From the NCBI GenBank assembly GCA_025060325.1, contig JANXBW010000001.1:186001-250000 (forward strand): 64,000 bases of DNA, read 5' to 3'. Below the pieces are notes generated by a model. The model made no database searches. It worked only from the letters and a program-made list of their open reading frames with translations, and was not told the origin of the DNA. Below are positions 39,337-49,775 of the stretch, one piece after another. Position numbers and translations under genes: made by a program. Source of the DNA: Thermoguttaceae bacterium. Lineage in GTDB: Bacteria; Planctomycetota; Planctomycetia; Pirellulales; Thermoguttaceae. Each line of letters starts with the position of its first letter. Position 1 is the stretch's first letter.

Positions 39337-42189
39337 ATGGTTGCTACTATGAGGATTTACCGAATGGCCCAGTCATATCGCGCGGTACCCCAACTTTTGG
39401 CATGGACAGACCATCACCGCTTCGCCAAGGCGCCCTTCCTTCGGGGGACTGTTTCAGTTCAATTGGTGCTGCTTGTGGTGGCAAGTCCGTTGCTAACTGT
39501 CGCGTTCGGTGAGCGATCAACTCGGGGAGAGCAGATGAACCAAACCCGCAGGGACGATCCTCGCGGCCAAGCTGTGGCAGTGGCCATCGAACAAGTTGAG
39601 ACACAAAGTGCCAGTCAGGATTTGGCGGGTTACCAAAGCATCCGGCGGTTGCCCAAGGCCACGACCCTGGCAACGCTACACAACGGGTTAACGGTAATCG
39701 TACAAGAGAATCACGCGGCCCCGGTCGCCACTGTCCGCTGCTACGTTCGCAATACCGGCAGCGCTTTCGAAGGCAAACACTTGGGCGCCGGCATCAGTCA
39801 TGTCTTGGAGCACGTGGTCTCTGGCGGAACAACCACTCGGCGATCCGAAAAGGAAATTGAGCAAATTATCGACTCAATCGGCGGCGCCTCCAATGCATTC
39901 ACTTCCTTAGATGTAACCGGATATTACATCGACTGCCCAGCCAAGCATGTGTTTACGGCGCTTGAGCTTATCGCTGATGCCATGCAGCGATGCGCCTTTG
40001 CCCCGGAGGAATTCGAGCGGGAACTTAAGGTGGTTCGGCAAGAGCTCGCTGACGGAGAGGTGAACCGCCGCCGCGTGCAGTGGAATCTCCTAAGTCAAAT
40101 CCTGTACCTTGAGCATCCGGCTCGCCATCCCATCATTGGCTATGCCGACGTGTTGATGCGCACCACCAACGAGGAAATCATCGCCTTTTATCGCGAGCGG
40201 TATGTTCCCAACAACCAGGTGGTGGTTGTAGTGGGAGATGTCAACACGGAGGCGATTCTGGGTGCCGTGGCGCGCTTATGGGGCGAAGCCGCGCGCGGGT
40301 CGGAGGTTTTCCTCCCGATGCCGGATGAGCCGCTCCCCTTAACCCCTCGGGAAGCCTGGCGGGAAATGGACGGCAAGACCTTCGACCTGGTGGTAGCCTG
40401 GCCGACTATTCGCCTGGGGCATCCCGATTTATACCCCCTGGACCTTGCCGCGTTTATTCTCACGGAAGGGGAAAGCTCCCGGTTAGTCCGCAAATTGCGT
40501 TATGAGCGTCAGCTGGCCCTAAGTGTCCGCGCAAGTAGCTACACACCTCATTTCGTGCGGGGGTGGTTCGGGATTTTCGCCGTTGCTTCTCCCGAAACTT
40601 GGCAGGAAGCGGAAGCGGAGATCCTCAAAGAGGTTTACCGACTTCGTGAGGAATTGGTAACTGCAGAAGAGCTTACCCGGGCGAAAAAGCAGAAGTTGAC
40701 GGAACACCTTTTCGCCCAGCAGCGAGTCCAGGCCGCAGCAAGCAGCTTGGCAACCAGCTTCTTGGCTACAGGGGATCCGCTTTTCGACGATCGATACGTG
40801 GAAGAAATTCAAAAAGTCACGGCGGAGGAAATTCGCCAGGTCGCACAGCGTTACTTTCTACCGGAGCGGCTCTGCCGGGTGGTGATCGCTCCCAAGGGTT
40901 ATCACTCACCAAAACCCGAGACTGTCACTTCCCCCGTGGAAGGGGCTGTTCAAGTCCATCGGTTGTCTAATGGTCTTCGCGTCCTGGTTAAACGACAGGC
41001 GCACCTGCCCATTGTGAACGTGCAAGTGTATGTCTTGGGCGGCGCCCTTGTCGACGAGCCAACGGTGGCCGGGCGTGCCTCCCTTCTGGCGGCAATGCTT
41101 TCCAAGGGAACCGATCGCTATTCCGCCCAGCAGATTGCCGAATTCTTCGACAGCCTGGGGGCGGAATTCTCTATTCAGGCAGGGCGAAACACGATTAACG
41201 CAACCCTAACTGTTTTGCGCGACGACCTCCCCCGGGCGATGGAGGTGCTTAGCGAGTGCATGCTCCGCTCCACGTTGCCGCCCGAGGAATTCCAGAAGGT
41301 TAAGCAGCTTGCCCTTCAGGCAATTGCCCGCCGGAGCGATGACCCTCACCAGGAAATCGCGGAATTGCTTGCCGATAATCTTCCGGCAAACTCCCCCTAC
41401 CATGTGGTCCTAGGGGGCAAACGAGAAACAGTAGAGCGGCTGACCGTGGATGATCTTCGCCAATACATCCGGCAATTCTTTGTGCCGGAAAACATGCTCG
41501 TCACCGTCTTCGGGGACATCGAACCGGAGGCAGCACTGAAACTGGTCGAGAGCTGTTTTGGTGGCATGGCGCCAGCTGACAAGCCGCCCGAAATCTCGTT
41601 CGATTACCCAAATGCGATTCCTGAAAAAGTCCACAGGCACAAACAGACCGGGAAGGAAACCGGACTGGTGATGCTGGCCTTCCCGGGTGCCAGCTACCTC
41701 GAGGCCGATCGGTACGCCGCCTTAATGGTCCTTGATGCCGTGATGTCCGGGTATAACTACCCGGGTGGTTGGCTCCACAATGAGCTGCGCGGAGCCGGTC
41801 TTGTCTACATGGTGCACGCTTTCCAGATGACTGGGCCTGCGCCCGGATATTTAGTGTTTATTGCGCAAACGGATCCGGGGAGACTCAGCGAGGTCATCGA
41901 GCGTATCTGGCGAAATATCGAGCGAGCCAAATCAGGCGACATTACGGAAGAGGAGGTCGCCACGGCGAAACAAATGATCGTCAACCTGCGCGCTCAGGAA
42001 AAAACAACGCTTGCTTCCCAGGCAGCGCAGGCCGCTTTGGATGAACTCTTCGGTCTCGGGCATGAGTACGATAGAACGTTTGACGCTCGCATCGAAGCCG
42101 TCACTCGTGGGGACGTTGTCCAAGTGGCCCGGGAAGTCTTTAGCCGAAATTACGTGCTCGTGACCACTTCGCCCGCTGCAGCCCAGTAA
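39337..42189 (+). CDS. M16 family (insulinase-like) metallopeptidase, two fused M16 halves
   Basis: GAGISHVLEHVVSGGT (HXXEH) in the N-terminal half; second half (HRLSNGLRVLVKRQAHLPIVNVQVYVLGG) lacks HXXEH. Confidence 0.9.
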   Translation: MVATMRIYRMAQSYRAVPQLLAWTDHHRFAKAPFLRGTVSVQLVLLVVASPLLTVAFGERSTRGEQMNQTRRDDPRGQAVAVAIEQVETQSASQDLAGYQSIRRLPKATTLATLHNGLTVIVQENHAAPVATVRCYVRNTGSAFEGKHLGAGISHVLEHVVSGGTTTRRSEKEIEQIIDSIGGASNAFTSLDVTGYYIDCPAKHVFTALELIADAMQRCAFAPEEFERELKVVRQELADGEVNRRRVQWNLLSQILYLEHPARHPIIGYADVLMRTTNEEIIAFYRERYVPNNQVVVVVGDVNTEAILGAVARLWGEAARGSEVFLPMPDEPLPLTPREAWREMDGKTFDLVVAWPTIRLGHPDLYPLDLAAFILTEGESSRLVRKLRYERQLALSVRASSYTPHFVRGWFGIFAVASPETWQEAEAEILKEVYRLREELVTAEELTRAKKQKLTEHLFAQQRVQAAASSLATSFLATGDPLFDDRYVEEIQKVTAEEIRQVAQRYFLPERLCRVVIAPKGYHSPKPETVTSPVEGAVQVHRLSNGLRVLVKRQAHLPIVNVQVYVLGGALVDEPTVAGRASLLAAMLSKGTDRYSAQQIAEFFDSLGAEFSIQAGRNTINATLTVLRDDLPRAMEVLSECMLRSTLPPEEFQKVKQLALQAIARRSDDPHQEIAELLADNLPANSPYHVVLGGKRETVERLTVDDLRQYIRQFFVPENMLVTVFGDIEPEAALKLVESCFGGMAPADKPPEISFDYPNAIPEKVHRHKQTGKETGLVMLAFPGASYLEADRYAALMVLDAVMSGYNYPGGWLHNELRGAGLVYMVHAFQMTGPAPGYLVFIAQTDPGRLSEVIERIWRNIERAKSGDITEEEVATAKQMIVNLRAQEKTTLASQAAQAALDELFGLGHEYDRTFDARIEAVTRGDVVQVAREVFSRNYVLVTTSPAAAQ

Positions 42190-42317
42190 GAGAGAATCCA
42201 AAGAACTAAGAGATCCTCGCGGCCGTTTTGACCGCTCGGAACTGTTTTCGAAAACGAACCGTGTTCCCAAGGCTTGTTGGAGGTTAGGGGCGCACCGAGC
42301 GGCTTATGGACGATTCT

Positions 42318-42416
42318 GCCGTAAAAAAAAAAACGGCCCTTCTCCGCAGATCCGTGTTTTTGGCCACGCATCGCCTGCTTGCGGACCCAACCGGATAATC
42401 GGCCCGTGCGGAGAAA
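42318..42416 (-). terminator. Putative intrinsic terminator-like structure downstream of the porin-like gene
   Basis: On the minus strand, TTCTCCGCA (42407-42415) pairs with TGCGGAGAA (42340-42348), followed by GGGCCGTTTTTTTTTTTACGGC. The loop is long. Confidence 0.35.
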
Positions 42417-42587
42417 GCGCGGTAGCTCCGGAACTCCGGGAGCTAAGCGGCTCCAAAACTCGTGGATAAAGGCCGGCTAGGACCCGAGCTGAGGTTTGGA
42501 AAATAGCCGGAGCTTCCTGGTCCGATATCTGTTCGACCCTGCTCGGTAAGGCTCTTCCTCGGTATTCCGCTAGGCTAGGAAACCAGG

Positions 42588-44081
42588 TCAAAAGCTGTAC
42601 TTGGCGGCCACTTCAAAGTGATCGGAATCACCGGGTGCTCGACCCTGATAATGGGTGCGGAAGTGCTTATACTCAAAGCCCACAAGGAATTTTTGCGTTA
42701 GATCGTAGGTCAAATTGGCGTAAATGAAGTCGTTATACAACCGGCCCCCGATGTGGACGTCATTATTGATTGGGTCATCTATTCCGTAGCCCACGCGGGA
42801 ATGCAGTTGCTTGGTCCAGTCGTACCAAAGCTCCATCCATCCGCCAGAAGCACGGATAGCCCGGCCGGTTGTCGTGTTTATGCCTTGGACAATTCCGCCC
42901 ATGAACGGTGCCAAATTTGCTCCCGTAAAGAATTCGCCTTGGAAGCCGAATCGCTCGGTAATCGGCATATGGACATCCACGTTGAATGACCAAGTGCGTT
43001 CCTTGGTATCATCAACGTCAATTGCCGGGTTACGCTCGTAGAATTGCTCGCCAATGTGTCCAGAGCAACCAATGGTGATTGGCCGAGCCCCTTGACCCCG
43101 TTCCCCCAGAGTGACGGCAGTTCGCATCTGTATAACCGGCCAACCTTCGTGGTCGCCGTTTAGTCCCGGAGCCTCGTCCCACAAATTGGTTGCCACTGCT
43201 CCTTGGAGCGTCAATAGCATCCAGTCGGAAGCCGGAATGTACCGCTCATAGCGGAGCTGGGCACGACGATAGCCCAGGTTACCCACACCCCAACCGACCG
43301 AATACATCAACGTGTTTGGTAGCAAAGGAGACATGAGGTCCCAGGTCTGACCAGCCAAGATGCGGAAGTATTCGTTCTTGACCTCCAGGTAAGCATGCCG
43401 CAGCATAACGCTGGCCCGATTCTCCGACACTTGCACCGGCGAATAAAAGTCGATTTCCACTTTGCCCCCGCTTGGCGCGTCGCAGAAGAACGGGACCTTG
43501 GGACCGGTCACATCTAGGCCCAGTCGAGTAGCTCGAGCGCTTACGTGGAAAGCGTCGTAATCGCGGACGTCTGGCGAGTAAACATAGAGGACATAGTCTC
43601 CGTCTACAGTCCGCTGCGTTTCGTATGCCATGTTGAACCACAGGATGCCGTAAGGAACGATGCGATAATCACCTTTAGTCCAAGCCCATTTTTTGGCTTC
43701 CTCGCGAACCTGCTCTAACGTAACGGCCGGGGGTTGTGCTTTTTCCTCAGGGGCGGCGGTGAGCATCATCGGTGCCGAATAGGCTGCGTCGGGAACGGGC
43801 GTGGGCGAGGGAGAAGTCATCGGCGCTGCCGGCTGACCGGTGAAGGAGGGGTCAGGCAGTGGAGCGGACACCAGTTGGGGAGCTGTAGCCGGGGCAGCAC
43901 CCGGCGCACTTGGGAGCATCAGTCCCGCTTCTGGAGAAGGCATAGGCTGGCCAGGCTGACTCGGCCAACCCGCGTAAACTCCGTGCTCCGCTTGACCAAA
44001 GGCTGTTGATTCCTCACCGCATGTGAAAAACACACTTGCCGCGACCAAAAAAGGCATTGCGAATGCCAATCTGCGAGCCAT
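42588..44081 (-). CDS. Porin-like outer-membrane beta-barrel protein
   Basis: Signal peptide; Pro/Ala-rich linker; VEIDFYSPVQVSENRASVMLRHAYLEVKNEYFRILAGQTWDLMSPLLPNTLMY and C-terminal ...FEVAAKYSF ending in an aromatic residue. Confidence 0.75.
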   Translation of the reverse strand: MARRLAFAMPFLVAASVFFTCGEESTAFGQAEHGVYAGWPSQPGQPMPSPEAGLMLPSAPGAAPATAPQLVSAPLPDPSFTGQPAAPMTSPSPTPVPDAAYSAPMMLTAAPEEKAQPPAVTLEQVREEAKKWAWTKGDYRIVPYGILWFNMAYETQRTVDGDYVLYVYSPDVRDYDAFHVSARATRLGLDVTGPKVPFFCDAPSGGKVEIDFYSPVQVSENRASVMLRHAYLEVKNEYFRILAGQTWDLMSPLLPNTLMYSVGWGVGNLGYRRAQLRYERYIPASDWMLLTLQGAVATNLWDEAPGLNGDHEGWPVIQMRTAVTLGERGQGARPITIGCSGHIGEQFYERNPAIDVDDTKERTWSFNVDVHMPITERFGFQGEFFTGANLAPFMGGIVQGINTTTGRAIRASGGWMELWYDWTKQLHSRVGYGIDDPINNDVHIGGRLYNDFIYANLTYDLTQKFLVGFEYKHFRTHYQGRAPGDSDHFEVAAKYSF

Positions 44082-45104
44082 TGTTCGTCCTTCCTTGGAC
44101 CCGGGAGTCCGTCGTGGTAACCAACGGTTATGGAATCTGTTCCATCCTTGGGGATATCCTTATTGGACACTCAACGCCCATTGTGTTGCCCAACTATTCT
44201 TGGGACAGGGCAGAGAATCACTCCCATCGTCGCCCTGAATGTTGCTTTTCGGGCGCCCCTCAGCCCTTTTGAATAGCGGGCTTGTAAAAGGAATCTGACC
44301 CTTGATGCTGACGCCTTAACTCGAGTCCATGCTTGATAGCCCACTTATGCCGGTCGGCCGCCCTAAAGGGGGGGGATCCAAGCAGTGTCTGACACCACGG
44401 CCAAGATCCCGAGATATCGCGGCATGCGCACACCACCGCCAATTTCTTGTTCCAGCAAGATCTGGTTGGAACTTTTCCCCAGAGGGAAGCAAATTTTCTC
44501 CGGATAGCGCTATCCATTTTTTTCGCAACCTACCCAGATTATCGGAAACCGCAGACAGACGTGATAGTGTTGAATCTGTCCCACACTTAACTACTCCCCC
44601 CTGTAAAGTCGGCGAGGTCTTTTCCAATTCATAAGCGCGGTAATCATTTTTGGAATGACCGGAATTTTCGGCATTTTCTTAGCATGTACGAAGAGACCCC
44701 ACCTGGCACAATGTAGAAAGGTCACACGGGGATTTCCGGGCAACTAGCGACGGTGAGGTTTAGCCCCCATGGCCGCGGAATGCCCCGCAAGAAGGGCGAT
44801 TAAAACTTGGTTCTTCGCCCTCACCTCCGGGCGCCGGTTGGGTACCCAATAAACAAAGCCATCAGCGGTGGAGTCGCTCCAGGTCCTAAAGGTACGTTCG
44901 GCCAGGGTTATCGGTGGAATTGGAAAGATTTCGAACCTTTGGGAAAATGCTCCCTTATCCAAGCCATCTGTCCCGTACGCCGAGTGAGTGGTTCCCAAGG
45001 ATTAGGCGCTCAGCAAGCTAGATTAGTAGTTCTGGGATATCTGCAAAAGCAGGGCAATTTAACCTGACCAGGCAATCCTGTTAGATGGCCAGACAGAAAG
45101 TGCA

Positions 45105-46142
45105 ATGGCACGTCAGCCCGTCTATAACCGGCACGTAGACACGGACGAGGTCGATCGACTCCTGCGCCCTCAGCGGATGGCCGAGATGGTCGGGCAGCGA
45201 GCGGTTTATGAAAGGCTGATGATCGCAATCGACTCCGCCCGAAAACGGGGCGAGCCCCTGGGGCACATCCTTTTTGACGGTCCACCTGGCCTGGGTAAAA
45301 CCACCTTTGCCCTGTGCATCCCCCGCGAATTGGGTGTCCCCGTTCAAATTGCAAGTGGCGCCAACCTCAAAGCCCCCAAGGACCTGCTCCCCTACCTGAC
45401 CAATGCAGAGGCCCGTTCCGTTCTTTTCATCGACGAGATCCACCGGATGCAAAAAGCGGTCGAGGAATTTCTTTATCCGGCGATGGAGGACTTTCGGATT
45501 GATATCACCTTGGGCGAGGGTGTCAACGCGCGGACGATTAATATGCGACTTCGCCCGTTTACCCTCATCGGTGCTACAACGCGCAGTGGACTGTTGTCAG
45601 CACCGCTGCGCGACAGATTCCAAATGAGGGAGCACCTGGATTTTTATAGCACGGAGGAGCTTGCGGAAATTGTTCGGCGAAATGCGATCAAACTCGGCGT
45701 GGAGATCACGCCGGAGGCCTGCCAGGAAATTGCCGCCCGAAGTCGAGGCACGCCACGACTTGCCAACAACCGGTTGCGTTGGGTGCGTGACTTCGCGGTG
45801 AGCCGGGCGCGGGGCAAAGTCACTTTGAGCGTCGCTCAAGATGCCCTGGAAATGCTGGGAATTGACCGTTTAGGTCTTGATCCACAGGACCGACGCTATT
45901 TGGAGACAATTGCCCGAGTTTTCAACGGCGGCCCTGTTGGAGTAGAAGCAGTGGCCCATACAATGAACCTGATGCCAGACACGCTTGTGGACGAAGTCGA
46001 GCCTTATCTTTTGCGGGCGGAACTGATCGTACGCACACCGCGGGGAAGACGGCTGACCGCAGCTGGGTACAATCATTTGGGGCTTAAACCCCCATCACCT
46101 TCCGCCCCAACGGAACCCACCTTGTTTGACGTTGCCGAATAA
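45105..46142 (+). CDS. ruvB: Holliday junction branch migration DNA helicase RuvB
   Basis: LRPQRMAEMVGQ, ILFDGPPGLGKTTFA, VLFIDEIHRMQKAVEEFLYPAMEDFRIDI, FTLIGATTRSGLLSAPLRDRF, GGPVGVEAVA. Confidence 0.95.
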   Translation: MARQPVYNRHVDTDEVDRLLRPQRMAEMVGQRAVYERLMIAIDSARKRGEPLGHILFDGPPGLGKTTFALCIPRELGVPVQIASGANLKAPKDLLPYLTNAEARSVLFIDEIHRMQKAVEEFLYPAMEDFRIDITLGEGVNARTINMRLRPFTLIGATTRSGLLSAPLRDRFQMREHLDFYSTEELAEIVRRNAIKLGVEITPEACQEIAARSRGTPRLANNRLRWVRDFAVSRARGKVTLSVAQDALEMLGIDRLGLDPQDRRYLETIARVFNGGPVGVEAVAHTMNLMPDTLVDEVEPYLLRAELIVRTPRGRRLTAAGYNHLGLKPPSPSAPTEPTLFDVAE

Positions 46143-46245
46143 AGAAGAACCGCTCCCTTTGAGAACGGCGTTTGGCACCACAAGTTCCCTCAAGCTTATA
46201 CAAAGGTGTCGCGATGAGCGTCCCGACCAGCGTGGGAAAAGTGGC

Positions 46246-47109
46246 CTACAGGTCCCGCCAGTAAAAGATTGCATAAGCGCCGGCTGTTAACAAAATTGTC
46301 ACCAGCCCGTAGCTTAGGCCCACGCGTGCCGGCTGGATATCCTCGTATTGGTTGACGGTGCTAAAGAATCCCCTCTCTCGTCGCTGGGGCTGAGGCGGTC
46401 CCATTAGGTTGCGCATGAATTCGGAGAATTGCTCCTGTAAAGCCGCCAAATTAACCTGCTCTTTCCTTTCGCCCGGCAAAAACCAACTTTTGCGCAGGAC
46501 CACCGGTGCGGCTTGATTGAGGCTGATCGGCGAAAATTCTTCAACGCGAAATGTGGCCAAAAGGACATTGATGGGATACCACACAAAAAAGGCGAGGATA
46601 AGCGCAATCCACCCGTTGCGCAACAGGATGCCTAACAAAAACCCCAGACTTAGGAGGCCCAGGAGCACAATCACCACTAGCACCGAGGCCACGATCATCC
46701 CATCCACCGTGACTTGCTCCTCAACCACGGGGCGGTCTGCATAAATCCCGATTAGTGCCACAGGCAAAACAGCCAAAGCGAAGACGGCAAGCACAGTGAT
46801 TGCCCGTGCCAACCAGCTAGCCAAAATGAACTCCAGCCGAGTGATTGGCCGGCTTAGAAATCCGTCGGCAAGTGTTTCCAGCCGGGCACCTCCGACGGCA
46901 TTGGCACCCAGCGTGATGATGACCAAGAACCACGGAAAAACAAGGAAGGGAAAAAGGAGAGTGGCCACGAGCAAAGAATTGGGCAGAACCTGCCACCAGC
47001 TAAGGAGCGTCAGGAAATTCAGCAGCACGGCAGCCCCCGCCCACAGCCGAACTAGCCACCCACCCCAAAGCGTCCGCAACTCAAACCGGGTTAGCGCCAC
47101 TAGAGGCAT
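46246..47109 (-). CDS. ABC transporter permease subunit (ABC-2-like)
   Basis: Six or more hydrophobic segments; follows and overlaps the ATP-binding gene. The ORF extends to 47184; internal Met at 47109 gives a short overlap. Confidence 0.75.
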   Translation of the reverse strand: MPLVALTRFELRTLWGGWLVRLWAGAAVLLNFLTLLSWWQVLPNSLLVATLLFPFLVFPWFLVIITLGANAVGGARLETLADGFLSRPITRLEFILASWLARAITVLAVFALAVLPVALIGIYADRPVVEEQVTVDGMIVASVLVVIVLLGLLSLGFLLGILLRNGWIALILAFFVWYPINVLLATFRVEEFSPISLNQAAPVVLRKSWFLPGERKEQVNLAALQEQFSEFMRNLMGPPQPQRRERGFFSTVNQYEDIQPARVGLSYGLVTILLTAGAYAIFYWRDL

Positions 47110-48166
47110 CAGCTGATGCCGCAGGAGTTTGGAAGCGTTTGAAGCCATGGGCCCGATCTTCTTGAAGAAGCTGAAGGTAGGCATCTTCGGTAGCCCCCAC
47201 TCCGGATCGGATGCTGCTCAGTTCTAGCTGTGCTTGGTCAACAAGGCGCATTAGTTCGGCCAGGGCTTGCGCCCGACGCGTCCCAGGAGCGGTAGTGATC
47301 TGAACGGTATTGTCCGCAAGCCAACTGACCTTGAGATCGGTTCGACCATCAAGCAACCGGCGAAACCCGTGCAAATTTTCGTCAGCGCCGGCAAGGACCA
47401 GTTGGAAACAGTCGCAATCCAGGCGGCGCTTCATCTCATCCATCGGCCCACAAAAGATCATCTGCCCTTCGTGCATCACCCCCACATAGTTGCATACGCG
47501 ATCAATGTCGGCCAAGATGTGGGTGGCGATGACCACCGTGCGGTTTCGGCCTAACTCGACGATGAGGTCAAGGGCGAACCTCCGGGCCGCTGGATCTAAT
47601 CCCGCTGTTGGTTCGTCCCAGAGGAGAAGGGGTGGATCGCCGACCAGCGAAGCCGCAATTCCCAGCCGAGTAAGCTCACCTGTTGACAAAGAGCGGATTC
47701 GCCGGTCGGCCACGGGCAATAACCCCACGGCCCGCAGGAGCGAGGCAATCCGCGGTCGGCGGACATCAGCGGGAATTCGGCACAGCTCACCCACCAAATC
47801 CAAGTACTCGAAGGGCCGAAGATGCCCGGGAAATTGTGGATGAGTGGGCAGAAAACCGACCCGCTGCCGCACTGCTGTGGCATTCGGTCCACAGCGATGC
47901 CCGAACACGTAAGCCACTCCCGCCGTCGGCCGCTGAAGCCCTAGCAACAATCGAAGCGTGGTTGTCTTGCCTGCACCGTTGGGGCCTAAAAAGCCGAAGA
48001 TTACCCCCCGAGGAACTTCAAATGTTAAGTCGTTGACGGCAATCACTTGCCGGCCATATACCTTTGTCAGGTGCACCGTGCGGATTGCCACATCCTCTAA
48101 AACAGTATCCCGGCTAGTCGCCAACGTCATACCCAGCCACCCGACCCTGCTAACAGATCCCAGCAC
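47081..48166 (-). CDS. ABC transporter ATP-binding protein
   Basis: GFLGPNGAGKTTTLRLLLGLQRPTAG (Walker A), LSTGELTRLGIAASLVGDPPLLLWDEPTAGLDPAARR (signature and Walker B). Confidence 0.93.
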   Translation of the reverse strand: MLGSVSRVGWLGMTLATSRDTVLEDVAIRTVHLTKVYGRQVIAVNDLTFEVPRGVIFGFLGPNGAGKTTTLRLLLGLQRPTAGVAYVFGHRCGPNATAVRQRVGFLPTHPQFPGHLRPFEYLDLVGELCRIPADVRRPRIASLLRAVGLLPVADRRIRSLSTGELTRLGIAASLVGDPPLLLWDEPTAGLDPAARRFALDLIVELGRNRTVVIATHILADIDRVCNYVGVMHEGQMIFCGPMDEMKRRLDCDCFQLVLAGADENLHGFRRLLDGRTDLKVSWLADNTVQITTAPGTRRAQALAELMRLVDQAQLELSSIRSGVGATEDAYLQLLQEDRAHGFKRFQTPAASADASSGANPV

Positions 48167-48719
48167 TCATTTTTGCGGCAAATGACCTCTGCCCACCCCT
48201 CAAAAAACACCATACAAGTGCCCCAGGGACAAGCATCCCCGCGGAGGCCTACTAAACCTACACACTGCGGCCTAGCCCCTTCGCCCGCCCAAGCCGGATT
48301 TATTCCTCGGGCCAATCGCCGGTGAGCGAAGCGGGACGCCTCCTTTGCCCAATAGAGAATTGGCTTAACCGGCGCTCCATACGGCCGAGAGGGTTGCCGT
48401 CGCCCCATGGAATGTTATTCGCATCTTCTGCCCGATTATTACCGGGCCCCCGCCCGTAGCGGATTAGGCAACCCGCCATCCCCGCCCGGCGTAATTCGAA
48501 TCCACTGATCCCGTTAGGGGGATAAAAATACGCACCTCAAGAGGCCACCCCGGCCCAGCGGTTTGAAAAACAATCAGTTTCGCAAGTGCCAAACTTCGGC
48601 CCCATTGAGCCGCCCACTCGGATAACGGCCCTTCGTAAAGGCTACGCTCCCTCCGGGAGATTCTTGGCCTCTTTAGCCAACACCGCTGAGCTAACCAAGC
48701 TTGGCAGGTCTGAGAGCTC

Positions 48720-49379
48720 TCACACCACCCTACCCAGGATCACACTGGGCGGCCCTTCTGGGCCAAGGTCGACCACTGCGTAGTATCCCCGGGCACCATG
48801 TCCGGCGTTGACCACAATGGTTCGGCCTATCTGGTCAACTCCGCGTCCTTCGTGGATATGACCACAGAGAACTAAATGCGGCTGATGTTGGTCAACAAAC
48901 TGTCGGATAGCCATGCTCCCTCCATGTTGACCGAAGTACATCTTGTCCACTTTTGTCTCTCGCGGTGGCACATGACAAACAAGCACATGCCATCGGGGGT
49001 TACCCAACTGTCTGAACCCTGCCTGCAAGGCTTGAGCAATCTCTTCCTCGCTACGATGATACATTCGCGACTGCCAAGGCGGTGTGGCGGAAACGCCATG
49101 GAAGGCGGCGTCGGCAATCGTTTTGGCCGTCCCGTCCAGACCGATGCCCAGTCGGGCGAGCTCCGCGTCGACTTCGGCAGTATCGCAATTGCCCGCCACC
49201 GCCAAAATGGGAAGCCCCCTTTCCTGCGCCTGCCTAGCGATTGCCGCAAGCGCCTCCTTCGGCCCAAAATGCGTGATATCGCCGGGAAGAACAAGCACCT
49301 CGGCCGAGCCATTTTGCTTGATAATTTCCTGGAAAATTTCAATTTTGCCGTGGAGATCCGATACCACTAAGATCCGCAT
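48720..49379 (-). CDS. Metallophosphoesterase (calcineurin-like, YfcE-type)
   Basis: MRILVVSDLHGKIE, VLPGDITHFG, VAGNCDTAEVD, LVCHVPPRETKVD, VLCGHIHEGRGVD. Confidence 0.9.
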   Translation of the reverse strand: MRILVVSDLHGKIEIFQEIIKQNGSAEVLVLPGDITHFGPKEALAAIARQAQERGLPILAVAGNCDTAEVDAELARLGIGLDGTAKTIADAAFHGVSATPPWQSRMYHRSEEEIAQALQAGFRQLGNPRWHVLVCHVPPRETKVDKMYFGQHGGSMAIRQFVDQHQPHLVLCGHIHEGRGVDQIGRTIVVNAGHGARGYYAVVDLGPEGPPSVILGRVV

Positions 49380-49775
49380 AGCTTGCCCCCATCAGTCCGG
49401 CAAGATATCAGTGCCGATAGGGAGTCTTGAGCATCCAGATGCGATCACTAAACAGTTTGGCCGAATTGTAATTTTGCTAACTACCGAGTCAACCTTGCGG
49501 AAAAGGCCGATTGTCCACCCGCTTGCGTGGCTGTCTTATTAACCGGAAGGACCATCTTAACCGGAGGGACGATCGCTAAGTGTGTCGCTTCTGGCTTGCC
49601 CCTCCGGTAAACTATCGATCGCCCCGCCTTTGGGATCCTCTCCGCCCTAGGGGAGCGATGCCGCGGATCTGCCCTCCCTGTAGTAACCTGAAAGAATTCC
49701 AACCTTAGCTAGCATCGCGGAAACCGCGATTCCCCCACCCGCGCCCACTTATGAAAAGTTCAGAGGAATCAAGCC

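Noticed and set aside
44900-45010. Minus-strand AAAGG-TTCGAAA-TCTTT tRNA T-arm-like hairpin
   Set aside because: Lacks the universal G53-C61 pair, and no matching acceptor, D or anticodon arms were found.
48590-48720. Minus-strand GGTTAGCTCAGCGGT and TCCGAGTGGGCGGCTCAATGGG segments resembling tRNA D-arms
   Set aside because: No matching acceptor stem or T-arm in register; judged coincidental.
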